This document shows positions 17,047 to 24,838 of a DNA stretch of 47,717 bases, in pieces. The stretch's first letter is position 1, and every line of letters starts with the position of its first letter. A program made the position numbers and the translations under genes. The notes below the pieces were generated by a model that saw only the letters and a program-made list of their open reading frames with translations, was not told the origin of the DNA and made no database searches. This DNA comes from Beijerinckia sp. L45 (GTDB lineage Bacteria; Pseudomonadota; Alphaproteobacteria; Rhizobiales; Beijerinckiaceae), in contig NZ_LMUU01000068.1 in assembly GCF_009765775.1 (NCBI RefSeq), forward strand, positions 27,151 through 74,867. The letters run 5' to 3'.

Positions 17047-18510
17047 ATGCAAACCTATCGTGACGCTCTGCCGAGAAGCCGCGACCTCTATTATGGCGGC
17101 GGTTGGCATGTTTCTAAATCGGGGACGCGGATGGCCTTGACCAATCCGGCAACCGGTGAGAGCCTTGGCGATGTTGCCGCCGCTGAAGCCGAGGACGTTG
17201 ATGCGGCGGTCGCCGCAGCTCACGAGGGGTTCAAGGTCTGGCGAAAGGTGAAGCCTGCCGACCGTGCCGCCATCCTTCGGCAAGCCGCGCACGTCATCCG
17301 CGCCCACGCCGAGGAGATTGCGCTGATCGATGCCGCCGATTCCGGCGGACCGTATCGGCGGATGATCCGGGACGCGGAGGGGGGAGCCGCGGCCTTCGAA
17401 TTCTTCGCCGGGCTCACCACCGAACTGAAGGGCAGTACCATCCCGTTCGGCGACGGGTGCCTGAACTATACGGAGCACGAGCCTCTCGGCGTCGTCGCCC
17501 GCATCAACGCCTTCAATCATCCGTTCCTCTTCGCGGCGACGCGGGCGGCCGCGCCGCTCGCCGCCGGAAATGCGGTCGTCATCAAACCACCGGACCAGGC
17601 GCCGCTCTCGACACTCAGGCTCGCCGAACTGATCGGCCCGCTCTTTCCCGCCGGCGTCATCAGCGTCCTGCCGGGCGGCCTGCCTTGCGGCGAGCGCTTG
17701 ACGACGCATCCTCTCATCGCGAAGGTCTCTCTCATTGGTTCGGTTCCGACGGGCAAGGCGATCGCCCGCGCCGCTGCCAGCAGTCTCAAGAAAGTTGGCC
17801 TCGAGCTTGGAGGCAAGAACGCGCTTGTGGCCTATCCTGACGCCGACCCGGCCGCGGTTGCAAAGGGCGCCGTGCAGGGCATGAACTTTACGTGGTGCGG
17901 GCAATCCTGCGGCTCGACATCACGGGTTTTTCTCCATAGTTCGATTCACGACCAGGTCGTGGATCTCATCGTGGAGGCCATCGGCAAAATTTCGTTCGGA
18001 CTGCCGACCGATCCGGCGTCGGAAATGGGTTGCCTCGTCAACAAAGCCCAGTTGGACAAGACCGCGCGCTATGTTCAGTCCGGGCTCGACGAGGGCGCGT
18101 CGCTCGCTGCCGGCGGCAGACCGATGACTGATGCTCCCTACGCCAATGGATTCTTTTTCATGCCGACGGTGTTCACAAATGTGCAGCCGACCATGGCCAT
18201 CGCGCGCGAGGAAATATTCGGGCCGATCATGTCGATCCTTCGCTGGGACGATGAGGACCAGATGTTGGATACCGTGAACGACAGTGAGTATGGCCTGACC
18301 GCTTCCATTTGGACAAACGACTTGACGACGGCCCACACCGCCGCACGCCGCATCGAGGCAGGCTACATCTGGGTCAACAATGCCGGCACGCATTATCTGG
18401 GTGCGCCGTTCGGCGGCTACAAACAGTCGGGGCTGGGGCGCGAGGAGTCGATCGAAGAACTCTTCGAATGCACCCAGATCAAGAACATCAACATCACCTT
18501 CAAGATCTGA
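17047..18510 (+). CDS. NAD(P)+-dependent aldehyde dehydrogenase
   Basis: The protein has about 487 residues. The catalytic cysteine is Cys288 in FTWCGQSCGS and the general base is Glu253 in GLELGGKN. The NAD-binding GSVPTGKAIA and the proline-rich NHPFLFAATRAAAPLAAGNAVVIKP region are intact. GAGG lies 9 bases before the ATG at 17047; a longer frame from 16954 has no better start. It follows the HpaB/HpaC pair with a 218-base gap and ends before a strong hairpin. It should oxidise an aldehyde released in the pathway to the carboxylic acid, for example a semialdehyde after ring opening. The exact substrate is not visible. Confidence 0.93.
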   Translation: MQTYRDALPRSRDLYYGGGWHVSKSGTRMALTNPATGESLGDVAAAEAEDVDAAVAAAHEGFKVWRKVKPADRAAILRQAAHVIRAHAEEIALIDAADSGGPYRRMIRDAEGGAAAFEFFAGLTTELKGSTIPFGDGCLNYTEHEPLGVVARINAFNHPFLFAATRAAAPLAAGNAVVIKPPDQAPLSTLRLAELIGPLFPAGVISVLPGGLPCGERLTTHPLIAKVSLIGSVPTGKAIARAAASSLKKVGLELGGKNALVAYPDADPAAVAKGAVQGMNFTWCGQSCGSTSRVFLHSSIHDQVVDLIVEAIGKISFGLPTDPASEMGCLVNKAQLDKTARYVQSGLDEGASLAAGGRPMTDAPYANGFFFMPTVFTNVQPTMAIAREEIFGPIMSILRWDDEDQMLDTVNDSEYGLTASIWTNDLTTAHTAARRIEAGYIWVNNAGTHYLGAPFGGYKQSGLGREESIEELFECTQIKNINITFKI

Positions 18511-18546
18511 GCAAGGCCGCCGCGACATCGACTCGCTTACTCCTCG

Positions 18547-18576
18547 CCGGGATTCCGATCTTGGTCGGTATCCCGG
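18547..18576 (+). terminator. Hairpin terminator after the aldehyde dehydrogenase gene
   Basis: Arms at 18547-18558 and 18565-18576 pair over 11 of 12 positions (CCGGGAT, one T-T mismatch, CCGA) with a 6-base loop, 36 bases after the stop codon. No T-run follows. Confidence 0.6.
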
Positions 18577-18670
18577 TATCAGACGCCGTGAACATCGATC
18601 CAGCCGTGGACGGGTCGACGCTGCGTTTCTACCCATCGGGTGATACCATCCAGCAGCCTTCGGGAGCCGC

Positions 18671-19180
18671 ATGAAGAGCTTGGCGAGCGACCAGGACTTC
18701 TGGACCTTTTCGATGCACTTTTACGCCTTGCCGGGCGTCGCAGCGGCGTGCGTCGCGCTTCAAGACAAGGGCGGCGTGGACGTCAACCTGCTGCTTTTTG
18801 CAGTCTGGTCTGGCATGACCGGATGTGCGTTTCGAGCCGACCAGATCACCGCTGCGGACGACGCATGCCGGTCTTGGCGGGACGGTGTCATTATACCGCT
18901 TCGCACCGCGCGTCGCACGCTGAAGATGGCGGGCCGACGGCATAACCCTGCCGCGGCCGCGCAACTGCGCACACGGATTGGGGAAGCCGAGATCGAGGCG
19001 GAACGCCTGCAGCAGCTGATGCTCGCGGCGTCCGTTTCCCTCGAACATATCGACCGACCGCAACTCACACTCGTGTTCGAGAACCTGGATGCGTATTGCA
19101 TCCAGTATCTGGGCCTTATCGATTGTACGGATTTGGAGGTCATCCGAAGCGCAAGCCAGACTTTTCTCGACGCGTGTTGA
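18671..19180 (+). CDS. TIGR02444 family protein (DUF2390)
   Basis: This 169-residue cytoplasmic protein is recognised from FWTFSMHFYALPGVAAACVALQ, VNLLLFAVWSG and the SWRDGVIIPLR region, the conserved N-terminal half of the TIGR02444 family. The function of the family is unknown. It lies between two hairpins, so it is transcribed on its own. Nothing ties it to the catabolic genes around it; it may be a resident gene split from its usual neighbours by the island. The start at 18671 has GGGAG about 8 bases upstream. Confidence 0.85.
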   Translation: MKSLASDQDFWTFSMHFYALPGVAAACVALQDKGGVDVNLLLFAVWSGMTGCAFRADQITAADDACRSWRDGVIIPLRTARRTLKMAGRRHNPAAAAQLRTRIGEAEIEAERLQQLMLAASVSLEHIDRPQLTLVFENLDAYCIQYLGLIDCTDLEVIRSASQTFLDAC

Positions 19181-19289
19181 CGGGCAAATGCGGACCGCGG
19201 CTGCACGCGGTCGAAAATACGTGGTCGCGCAGAAGATTGACGTAAAAGGACCCGGCTCCCGGGGTCGTCGTCCGCGCTTCGCATGGCCC

Positions 19290-19311
19290 TTCCATTTGCG
19301 ATAAAATGGAA
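19290..19311 (+). terminator. Hairpin terminator after the TIGR02444 gene
   Basis: TTCCATTT and AAATGGAA form a perfect 8-bp stem with a 6-base loop. Flanking GGCC on both sides can extend it past an internal mismatch. It lies about 110 bases after the stop and just before the operator of the next operon, so it insulates the two units. Confidence 0.55.
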
Positions 19312-19337
19312 AAGGCCCGGCGGATGCCTTGAAATCC

Positions 19338-19350
19338 ATTGTCATACAAT
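19338..19350. promoter_or_regulatory. GntR-type operator ATTGTCATACAAT (copy 1)
   Basis: This is a perfect 5-3-5 inverted repeat (ATTGT-CAT-ACAAT), 32 bases upstream of the AA_synth start. It lies between TTGAAA (19329-19334) and TACAAG (19353-19358), which resemble -35 and -10 boxes. The identical 13-mer occurs on the opposite strand at 23515-23527, next to the gene of a GntR/FCD repressor. The spacing and the GT...AC core fit operators of that family. Confidence 0.75.
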
Positions 19351-19382
19351 CGTACAAGAGGCCGACAGAAACGGAAGCCTCA

Positions 19383-19955
19383 ATGCAACTCACACTTCTT
19401 CGCAGCTTGACCATCGTCGATGAAACGCAGCCTGGAGCCGACGGTGGCGACCCGCTGCGCAAGGTCGCAGTGGTCGGGATCGTCCGCAATCCGATGGCCG
19501 GCCAATTTGGTGCCGACCTGTCGGCGATGATCGAGGCCAGCACCGAGCTCGGCAAGACTCTGGCGGACATCGCTGCCGCGGCCATGGCGCCCTACCAGGC
19601 CTGCAGCTACGGCAAGGGCGGCATCGTCGGCCTCGCCGGCCAGCAGGAGCACATCAACGCGCTCGTTACCTCGACCTTCGCGACGCCCTTGCGTCAGGCG
19701 ATCGGCGGCGCCGCCGCCTGGATTTCCTCCTTCACCAAGCGCGGCGCGCCGGGCGTTTCGATCGACATTCCCCTGGCCCACAAGGATGCGCTATACGTTC
19801 GCTCGCACTACGACGGGATGACGATCAGCATTCCCGATGGTCCGCAGGCCGACGAGATCGCGGTGATCATCTGCTTGGCCAATCGCGGCCGCATCGATGC
19901 TCGCGTCGGCGGTCTTCACGCCGACAAGATCGAGGGCAAAGACGGTCTTCTTTGA
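19383..19955 (+). CDS. Amino acid synthesis (AA_synth, PF06684) family protein
   Basis: The protein has about 190 residues, the family length. Conserved segments are GDPLRKVAVVGIVRNPMAG near residue 22, the SYGKGGIVGLAGQQEHINAL stretch, KRGAPGVSIDIPLAHKDALY and the final RVGGL. The fold family is named for a supposed link to amino acid synthesis, but members are regularly encoded beside amidohydrolases and flavin monooxygenases in catabolic clusters, and the reaction is not known. I chose the ATG at 19383, with GGAAG upstream, over 19329, which lies inside the promoter and operator. It is the first gene of a four-gene operon with enamidase, a barrel protein and UbiX. Confidence 0.85.
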   Translation: MQLTLLRSLTIVDETQPGADGGDPLRKVAVVGIVRNPMAGQFGADLSAMIEASTELGKTLADIAAAAMAPYQACSYGKGGIVGLAGQQEHINALVTSTFATPLRQAIGGAAAWISSFTKRGAPGVSIDIPLAHKDALYVRSHYDGMTISIPDGPQADEIAVIICLANRGRIDARVGGLHADKIEGKDGLL

Positions 19956-19975
19956 ACGACAAGGCAGGACGCAGC

Positions 19976-21172
19976 ATGAAGACCGCGATCGTCAATATCG
20001 GGCGTATCGTCTCTGGTGACTGGCGCGATCCGCTGGCGACCGGCGACGCCATTCTCTGCGAGAATGGCGTCATCACGGACGTGGGAACGCTGTCTGCGTC
20101 GGCCGTCGAAGCCGCCGACGTCGTCATCGACGCGGGCGGCGCGACCGCAATCCCCGGCCTGATCGACAGCCATGTCCACATCACCTTCGGCGATTACACG
20201 CCGCGTCAGAAAACGGTCGGCTATCTCGAAAGCTATCTCCACGGCGGCGTGACCACCGCCATTTCGGCGTCCGAAGTTCATGTGCCGGGCCGTCCCAGCG
20301 ATCCCGTTGGCGTCAAGGCGCTGGCGGTCGCCGCATCGCGATGCTTCCAGCATTACCGCCCTGGCGGCATGCGGGTGCACGCCGGATCGGTGATCCTCGA
20401 GCCCGGACTGGTCGAAGCCGATTTCGCCGAGCTCGTCGCCCATGGCGTCTGGCTCGCCAAGGCCGGCTTCGGCGGCTTCGCGACGCCGTTCGAGTATGCC
20501 GAGCAGGTGGGTTGGGCGCGCGCCGCCGGCATGATCACGACGATGCATACCGGCGGGTCGTCGATCCCCGGCTCGTCCGGCATCTGGGCCGACCACCTGC
20601 TCGCCGCTCGCCCGCACGTCTCCTTCCACGTCAACGGCGGCCCGGTTGCGATGCCGGACGCCGACTTCCCGCGGCTCGTCGCGGAAAGCGACATCGCGCT
20701 TCAGGTCTGTACGGCCGGTAATCTGCGAACGACCCTTCTCGTCGCGGCGCTGGCGCGTCAGGCGGATGCCTTCGACCGTCTGCTCATAGCGACCGACACG
20801 CCGACCGGAAGCGGGATCATGCCGCTCGGCATGCTCTACACGATCTCGCATCTGGCGAGCCTGTCGGATCTCCCCGTCGAATGGGCGATTGCCGCCGCGA
20901 CCGGCAATAACGCGCGGACCTACAGGCTGAATTCCGGCTTCCTGCAAACCGGGCGCGACGCCGACCTCGTGCTCATCGACGCCTGTGCCGGGGGATCGCA
21001 GCAGGATGCGTTCGCCGCACTGCGCAACGGCGATGTCCCGGCTGTCGGCGCCGTCATCACGGCGGGTGTTCCTCGCTTCGTCGGCCGCAGTCGCAACACG
21101 CCGGCGCCCTGCAAGACGATTCGGGTGGCATCCTGCCGCCTGCCGATGGACTTTTCCGGCGCCGCCCATTGA
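19976..21172 (+). CDS. Enamidase-like amidohydrolase
   Basis: The protein has about 398 residues and belongs to the metal-dependent amidohydrolase superfamily. It resembles, over its full length, the enamidase of anaerobic nicotinate degradation (Eubacterium barkeri Ena), as recalled: IVSGD at the start, GDYTPRQKT, LHGGVTTAIS, PGRPSDPVGVKALA, MHTGGSSIPGSS (190-201), HVNGG and TDTPTGSGIMPLG. Metal ligands are likely His66 and His68 (DSHVHI), His191, His218 and Asp274. Lys162 lies where I recall a bridging glutamate in Ena, which suggests a carbamylated-lysine centre. The ATG at 19976, with CAGGA upstream, matches the family start. It should hydrolyse a cyclic enamide, lactam or related amide. 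Confidence 0.87.
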   Translation: MKTAIVNIGRIVSGDWRDPLATGDAILCENGVITDVGTLSASAVEAADVVIDAGGATAIPGLIDSHVHITFGDYTPRQKTVGYLESYLHGGVTTAISASEVHVPGRPSDPVGVKALAVAASRCFQHYRPGGMRVHAGSVILEPGLVEADFAELVAHGVWLAKAGFGGFATPFEYAEQVGWARAAGMITTMHTGGSSIPGSSGIWADHLLAARPHVSFHVNGGPVAMPDADFPRLVAESDIALQVCTAGNLRTTLLVAALARQADAFDRLLIATDTPTGSGIMPLGMLYTISHLASLSDLPVEWAIAAATGNNARTYRLNSGFLQTGRDADLVLIDACAGGSQQDAFAALRNGDVPAVGAVITAGVPRFVGRSRNTPAPCKTIRVASCRLPMDFSGAAH

Positions 21173-21260
21173 AGCGGGAGCCAGAGCTTCCCGCCGGATG
21201 TGCGCGAACATCATCGCGCACGTGATCGAACGGCGGAAGCCGCCTACCACGGGAGATTCC

Positions 21261-21938
21261 ATGCAAGGTACGTCAATCCTGTTCTCCGAAATGACTCCTC
21301 CTGTCGGCCAGGAGTCCCGTTTCCATGACTGGTACAACGAAGAGCACATCCCATTGCGCATGGATGTTCCGGGCTTCCTATCGGCGCAGCGTTATCGCGA
21401 TCTTGCCGATGACGCCCGTGGTTACCTCGCAGTCTATGAGATGACGGATCCGGCGGTGATGGCGTCGTCGGCCTATCAGGTCGTGAAAACCCAGCCGAGC
21501 GACACGACGCGCGAAATGCTGAGCACGGTTTCCGGGTTCACCCGGTACATCGGCGCCGAGATGGGGACGCGAAGGCAACCGGGCCTGAGCGGCGCGCAGG
21601 CGCTCGACGCAGCGGTGCTCTACGCGGTGTGGTTCGAGGTCCCGGAAAGCGCGTTGCCCGATTTTGACGCTTGGTATGATCTCGATCATGTTCCACTCCT
21701 GCTTGGATGCAAGGACTGGCTGATGGTGCGGCGTTTTCATATTCTCGATGGCGAACCGACAAAGGCCAATCGACTGGCCCTGCACTACCTGGCCGACCGC
21801 TCGGCGCTGGAAGCGCCCGAGCGTGCCGCAGCGCGGGCGACCCCCTGGCGGAAACGGCTTGCGGCCCTGCCTTGGTTTGCCGGCACATACAGCGTTTTCG
21901 AGAAACATGGTCCGCGTCAGATCGGCCGCTTGCGGTAG
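21261..21938 (+). CDS. Dimeric alpha/beta-barrel (EthD-like) protein, duplicated
   Basis: The protein has about 225 residues in two similar halves of the ferredoxin-like dimeric barrel type. The first contains FHDWYNEEHIPLRMDVPGFLSAQRY cut by a YLAVYEM strand. The second contains FDAWYDLDHVPLLLGCKDWLMVRRF. The shared W-Y-x-x-x-H-x-P-L pattern is typical of EthD/antibiotic-biosynthesis-monooxygenase-like proteins. GGGAG lies 5 bases before the ATG at 21261. It is the third gene of the AA_synth-enamidase operon and is followed within 3 bases by ubiX. Such proteins may be cofactor-free oxygenases, isomerases or decarboxylases. No catalytic assignment is possible from the sequence. Confidence 0.75.
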   Translation: MQGTSILFSEMTPPVGQESRFHDWYNEEHIPLRMDVPGFLSAQRYRDLADDARGYLAVYEMTDPAVMASSAYQVVKTQPSDTTREMLSTVSGFTRYIGAEMGTRRQPGLSGAQALDAAVLYAVWFEVPESALPDFDAWYDLDHVPLLLGCKDWLMVRRFHILDGEPTKANRLALHYLADRSALEAPERAAARATPWRKRLAALPWFAGTYSVFEKHGPRQIGRLR

Positions 21939-21941
21939 CCG

Positions 21942-22544
21942 ATGACCCAGACACAGAAGACATCGGATCTCATCGTCGCCCTGACCGGGGCAAGCGGCTC
22001 GATCCTGTGCGTCCGTCTTCTCGAGGTTCTCAGGAATACGGAGGTGCGTACGCACCTCGTGATGAGCAAATGGGGCGTCCAAACGCTCAAATATGAAACC
22101 GGCCTGTCGGCCGCGGCTGTGCGACGGCTCGCCGACAAGCACTATGCCGACAGCGACCTCGGCGCAGCGATCTCCAGCGGCTCGTTTCCGACGATGGGGA
22201 TGGTCGTGGTGCCCTGCTCCACCAAAAGCCTCGGCTCCATTGCCCACGGGCACGGCAATGGCTTGATCCAGCGGGCGGCCGACGTGGTGCTGAAAGAGCG
22301 CCGCAAGCTGGTTCTGGCGGTGCGTGAAATGCCGCTCAGCGACATCCACCTAGAAAACATGCTGAAGCTTTCCCGCATGGGCGCGGTGATCTGCCCCCCG
22401 GTTCCAGCGTTCTATATGCTCCCCAAAACGATCGAGGATATCGTCGACCAGGTCGTGCTGAGAATTATCGATCAGTTCGGCATCCATCTTCCGTCGGCTG
22501 CACGCTGGTCCGGCATGCCGGCACAAAACCTCGGTGAGGACTGA
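21942..22544 (+). CDS. ubiX: UbiX family flavin prenyltransferase
   Basis: The protein has 200 residues. The N-terminal LIVALTGASGSILCVRLLEVL is the FMN-binding start of the family. The conserved MVVVPCSTKSLGSIAHG, RRKLVLAVREMPLSDIHLENML and PPVPAFYM segments follow. UbiX attaches a dimethylallyl group to FMN to make prenyl-FMN, the cofactor of UbiD decarboxylases. It is the last gene of its operon, three bases after the barrel-protein gene. The likely client is the UbiD protein at 26564, controlled by the same operator sequence. As a dedicated catabolic copy it need not take part in ubiquinone synthesis. Confidence 0.93.
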   Translation: MTQTQKTSDLIVALTGASGSILCVRLLEVLRNTEVRTHLVMSKWGVQTLKYETGLSAAAVRRLADKHYADSDLGAAISSGSFPTMGMVVVPCSTKSLGSIAHGHGNGLIQRAADVVLKERRKLVLAVREMPLSDIHLENMLKLSRMGAVICPPVPAFYMLPKTIEDIVDQVVLRIIDQFGIHLPSAARWSGMPAQNLGED

Positions 22545-22552
22545 CGGGCCCG

Positions 22553-23230
22553 CTACGCTGCGGTGGGCTTTTTCTGCTCGATTGCATAGGCCTTGGCGGC
22601 AGCCTCGCTGGCATAGCGGACGTGACTCATCGCAGCCGTCCGCGCCGCTTCTGAATCGTGGGCCGCGATGGCACGAAAAATCGCGCGCATTTCTTTGCCG
22701 CTCTTCTGCGCACGGCCCTCTTGCGACATCGATTTGGCACGGAGGAAGGTGATTCGTGCCAAAAGCACTGCCAGAACCTCGTAAATAATGCGGTTGCCGC
22801 ACCCGGACAGAATCTCTTCGTAGAACTGACGGGTCGTTTCGAGCTGCCCGCTTTTGTCGTCCGTTTTGACCGCGGCATCGAACGCGTCGAGGGCCCGCCG
22901 CATCGTGGCGATGGCCTCTTTGCTCGCCCGTGCCGCAAACAGCGCCGCAGCCTCGCCTTCGAGCAGTGACCGCACATCGTAAATCTCGCGGGATTCCACC
23001 AGCGTCAAGATCGGGACGATCGGTCCCTTGTTGGGGACAATCATGATCAGCCTCTCGGCCTCGAGGCTGCGGAGAGCCTCGCGCACCGACGGGCGGCTGA
23101 CGCCGAGGCGGTTGCAGAGATCGGCTTCGATCAAGCGGTCGCCGGGCTGAAAGATGCCGGAAATGATCGCATCGCGCAGTTTGCGGACCGTCTGGCCTTG
23201 CACGGTTTGAGCAACGATCTTGAGGTCCAT
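22553..23230 (-). CDS. GntR family transcriptional regulator, FCD (FadR) type
   Basis: The protein has about 225 residues. Residues 12-70 form the winged helix-turn-helix (VRKLRDAIISGIFQPGDRLI, then LGVSRPSVREALRSLEAERL). The rest is the all-helical FCD ligand domain with conserved acidic and histidine residues (EGEAAALFAAR, and an AAHDSEAA motif near the end). I chose the second of two adjacent ATGs (23230) because GGAG stands 5 bases before it; a frame from 23302 is open but lacks support. It is convergent with ubiX and divergent from the MFS gene. The 13-bp site found in front of both neighbouring operons is its probable operator, with the pathway substrate or an intermediate as inducer. 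Confidence 0.92.
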   Translation of the reverse strand: MDLKIVAQTVQGQTVRKLRDAIISGIFQPGDRLIEADLCNRLGVSRPSVREALRSLEAERLIMIVPNKGPIVPILTLVESREIYDVRSLLEGEAAALFAARASKEAIATMRRALDAFDAAVKTDDKSGQLETTRQFYEEILSGCGNRIIYEVLAVLLARITFLRAKSMSQEGRAQKSGKEMRAIFRAIAAHDSEAARTAAMSHVRYASEAAAKAYAIEQKKPTAA

Positions 23231-23514
23231 CATAGCTCCGAGTGGCGTAGACCCGCGCAAAAAACTTTCAAGAGCAATTTCCCGAGAGCGTTCGCGCGTC
23301 AAAACGGGCTAGCAGCCGCTTTGTCGCCATTATCTAGCCGGTGTCGCTTTGGTCAGCAATCCAATCGGGTCATGATTGCCACCCCCTTTAAGCGCCCAAA
23401 GAAATACGTGGACCTTCGGATCACCAGTCGCCGGGTTTCATCGCTTAGCATAGCGGACGCTCGCGTCCGTCAGAGGCCTATTCCGCAGGATAACCGTTGG
23501 CGGCTGGCCCAGAT

Positions 23515-23527
23515 ATTGTATGACAAT
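23515..23527. promoter_or_regulatory. GntR-type operator ATTGTCATACAAT (copy 2, reverse orientation)
   Basis: The plus strand reads ATTGTATGACAAT, the exact reverse complement of the site at 19338-19350. It lies 54 bases before the MFS start and overlaps a possible -10 box (TATGAC at 23519-23524, with TTGGCG 16 bases upstream). It is in the divergent region with the GntR gene, so it can control both directions. Confidence 0.75.
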
Positions 23528-23581
23528 CCACCAAGCGCTGCTAAGGCTGCCGGGCTTCCAGGCCTGCAAAAGGGGTTTCAA

Positions 23582-24838
23582 ATGGTTGACGCAACGATCA
23601 CGACCGCGACGGAAAGGGAGGCGATCGAGATGCGTGAGGTTCGTTACGCCCCCTATCGCTGGCTCGTCGTCACCATCCTGCTGATCGCGGTGACGACCGC
23701 TTTCTTCGACCGCATCAATGTCGCCGTCCTCTTTGCCAACGCTGATTTCAAACAGGCGATCGGCGTCGGTAACAATCCGGCCCTCCTTGGGCTGCTCATG
23801 ACAGGGTTCGTCTTCGCCTACGGTCTTTCAGCTTTCGCTCTCAGCATCATTTCGGATCTGTTCGGTCCGCGCCGCACGTTGTCGTTTATCGCACTCGCCC
23901 TTGCCGTCGTCATGGCGTTCATGGGCGGGGCGATGTCCTATGCGACGATGTTCGGCGGGCGCGTCCTTCTCGGCCTCATCGAAGGCCCGCAGTTCGGCGC
24001 CGCGAACGTCGCCGTCAAGCAGTGGTTTCCGCCCAACCAGCGCGGACTTGCGACGGCTCTGTGGGGTATCGGCGCACCGCTCGGCTCGATGATCGGCTTT
24101 CCCTTGATCATCGCTCTTGTCGCATCCTTCGGCTGGCGCGCCTCCTTCTACCTGCTGGCAGGTCTGAACGGCCTGATCGTTCTGCCGATCGTGTGGTTCA
24201 TGCTTCGCAACCACAACGCCGCGCCGCAATCCGCGCCAGCAGCTAAAACCATGCCTATCAAAGAGGCAATTCCTCTGCTTCTCGGCAATGCCCGGTTTTG
24301 GCTTCTCGCGGTCTACGACTGCGGCGCGATGATCTATCTGTGGGGCTTCAACAGCTGGCTTCCGACCTACCTCCAGGTCGCCAGACATTTCGACATTAAA
24401 CATTCCGGTTTGTTCTCATCCTTGCCGTTCCTGATCATGATCGGCGGCTACTTCCTCGGTGGTTGGCTTGGCGATCGATTTCGCGCCAAGGCACTGATTT
24501 GCCTGTGCGGTCTTATGGCGGCGGGTTTCCTGATCCTTGCCGCCACGATGGTCGAGGATGCGACGCAGGCGGCGCTCTTGCTCGCGCTCAGCGCGGGGGC
24601 CTGGGGCATGACGGTCCCTACGTTGTTCGCCATGGGGACCGAGATCGTCCCGAAGGAAGTCACCGCGATGGGCTTCGGCCTCTATGCCGGCGCCGCCAAC
24701 ATCGTCGGCGCCGCGGCGCCGTTGGTCATCGGCATCGTCATAGGGAGCGCCGGCAATTACGCCGGCGGTCTGATGGTCATCGTCATCGCCTGCGTGGCCC
24801 TTTCCTTGACGATGATCCCACTTCTGAGGCGGCATTGA
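23582..24838 (+). CDS. MFS transporter of the anion:cation symporter (ACS) type
   Basis: The protein has about 418 residues with twelve hydrophobic segments. The first helix pattern ([25 protein letters not shown] broken after the family RIN motif), [39 protein letters not shown] and [17 protein letters not shown] fit the ACS family, which imports organic and aromatic acid anions with protons. AAAAGGGG lies about 7 bases before the ATG at 23582; the frame is open further upstream but that part is the promoter. It heads the MFS-GMC-UbiD operon under the GntR-type operator. The TGA stop overlaps the TTG start of the next gene. Confidence 0.9.
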   Translation: MVDATITTATEREAIEMREVRYAPYRWLVVTILLIAVTTAFFDRINVAVLFANADFKQAIGVGNNPALLGLLMTGFVFAYGLSAFALSIISDLFGPRRTLSFIALALAVVMAFMGGAMSYATMFGGRVLLGLIEGPQFGAANVAVKQWFPPNQRGLATALWGIGAPLGSMIGFPLIIALVASFGWRASFYLLAGLNGLIVLPIVWFMLRNHNAAPQSAPAAKTMPIKEAIPLLLGNARFWLLAVYDCGAMIYLWGFNSWLPTYLQVARHFDIKHSGLFSSLPFLIMIGGYFLGGWLGDRFRAKALICLCGLMAAGFLILAATMVEDATQAALLLALSAGAWGMTVPTLFAMGTEIVPKEVTAMGFGLYAGAANIVGAAAPLVIGIVIGSAGNYAGGLMVIVIACVALSLTMIPLLRRH

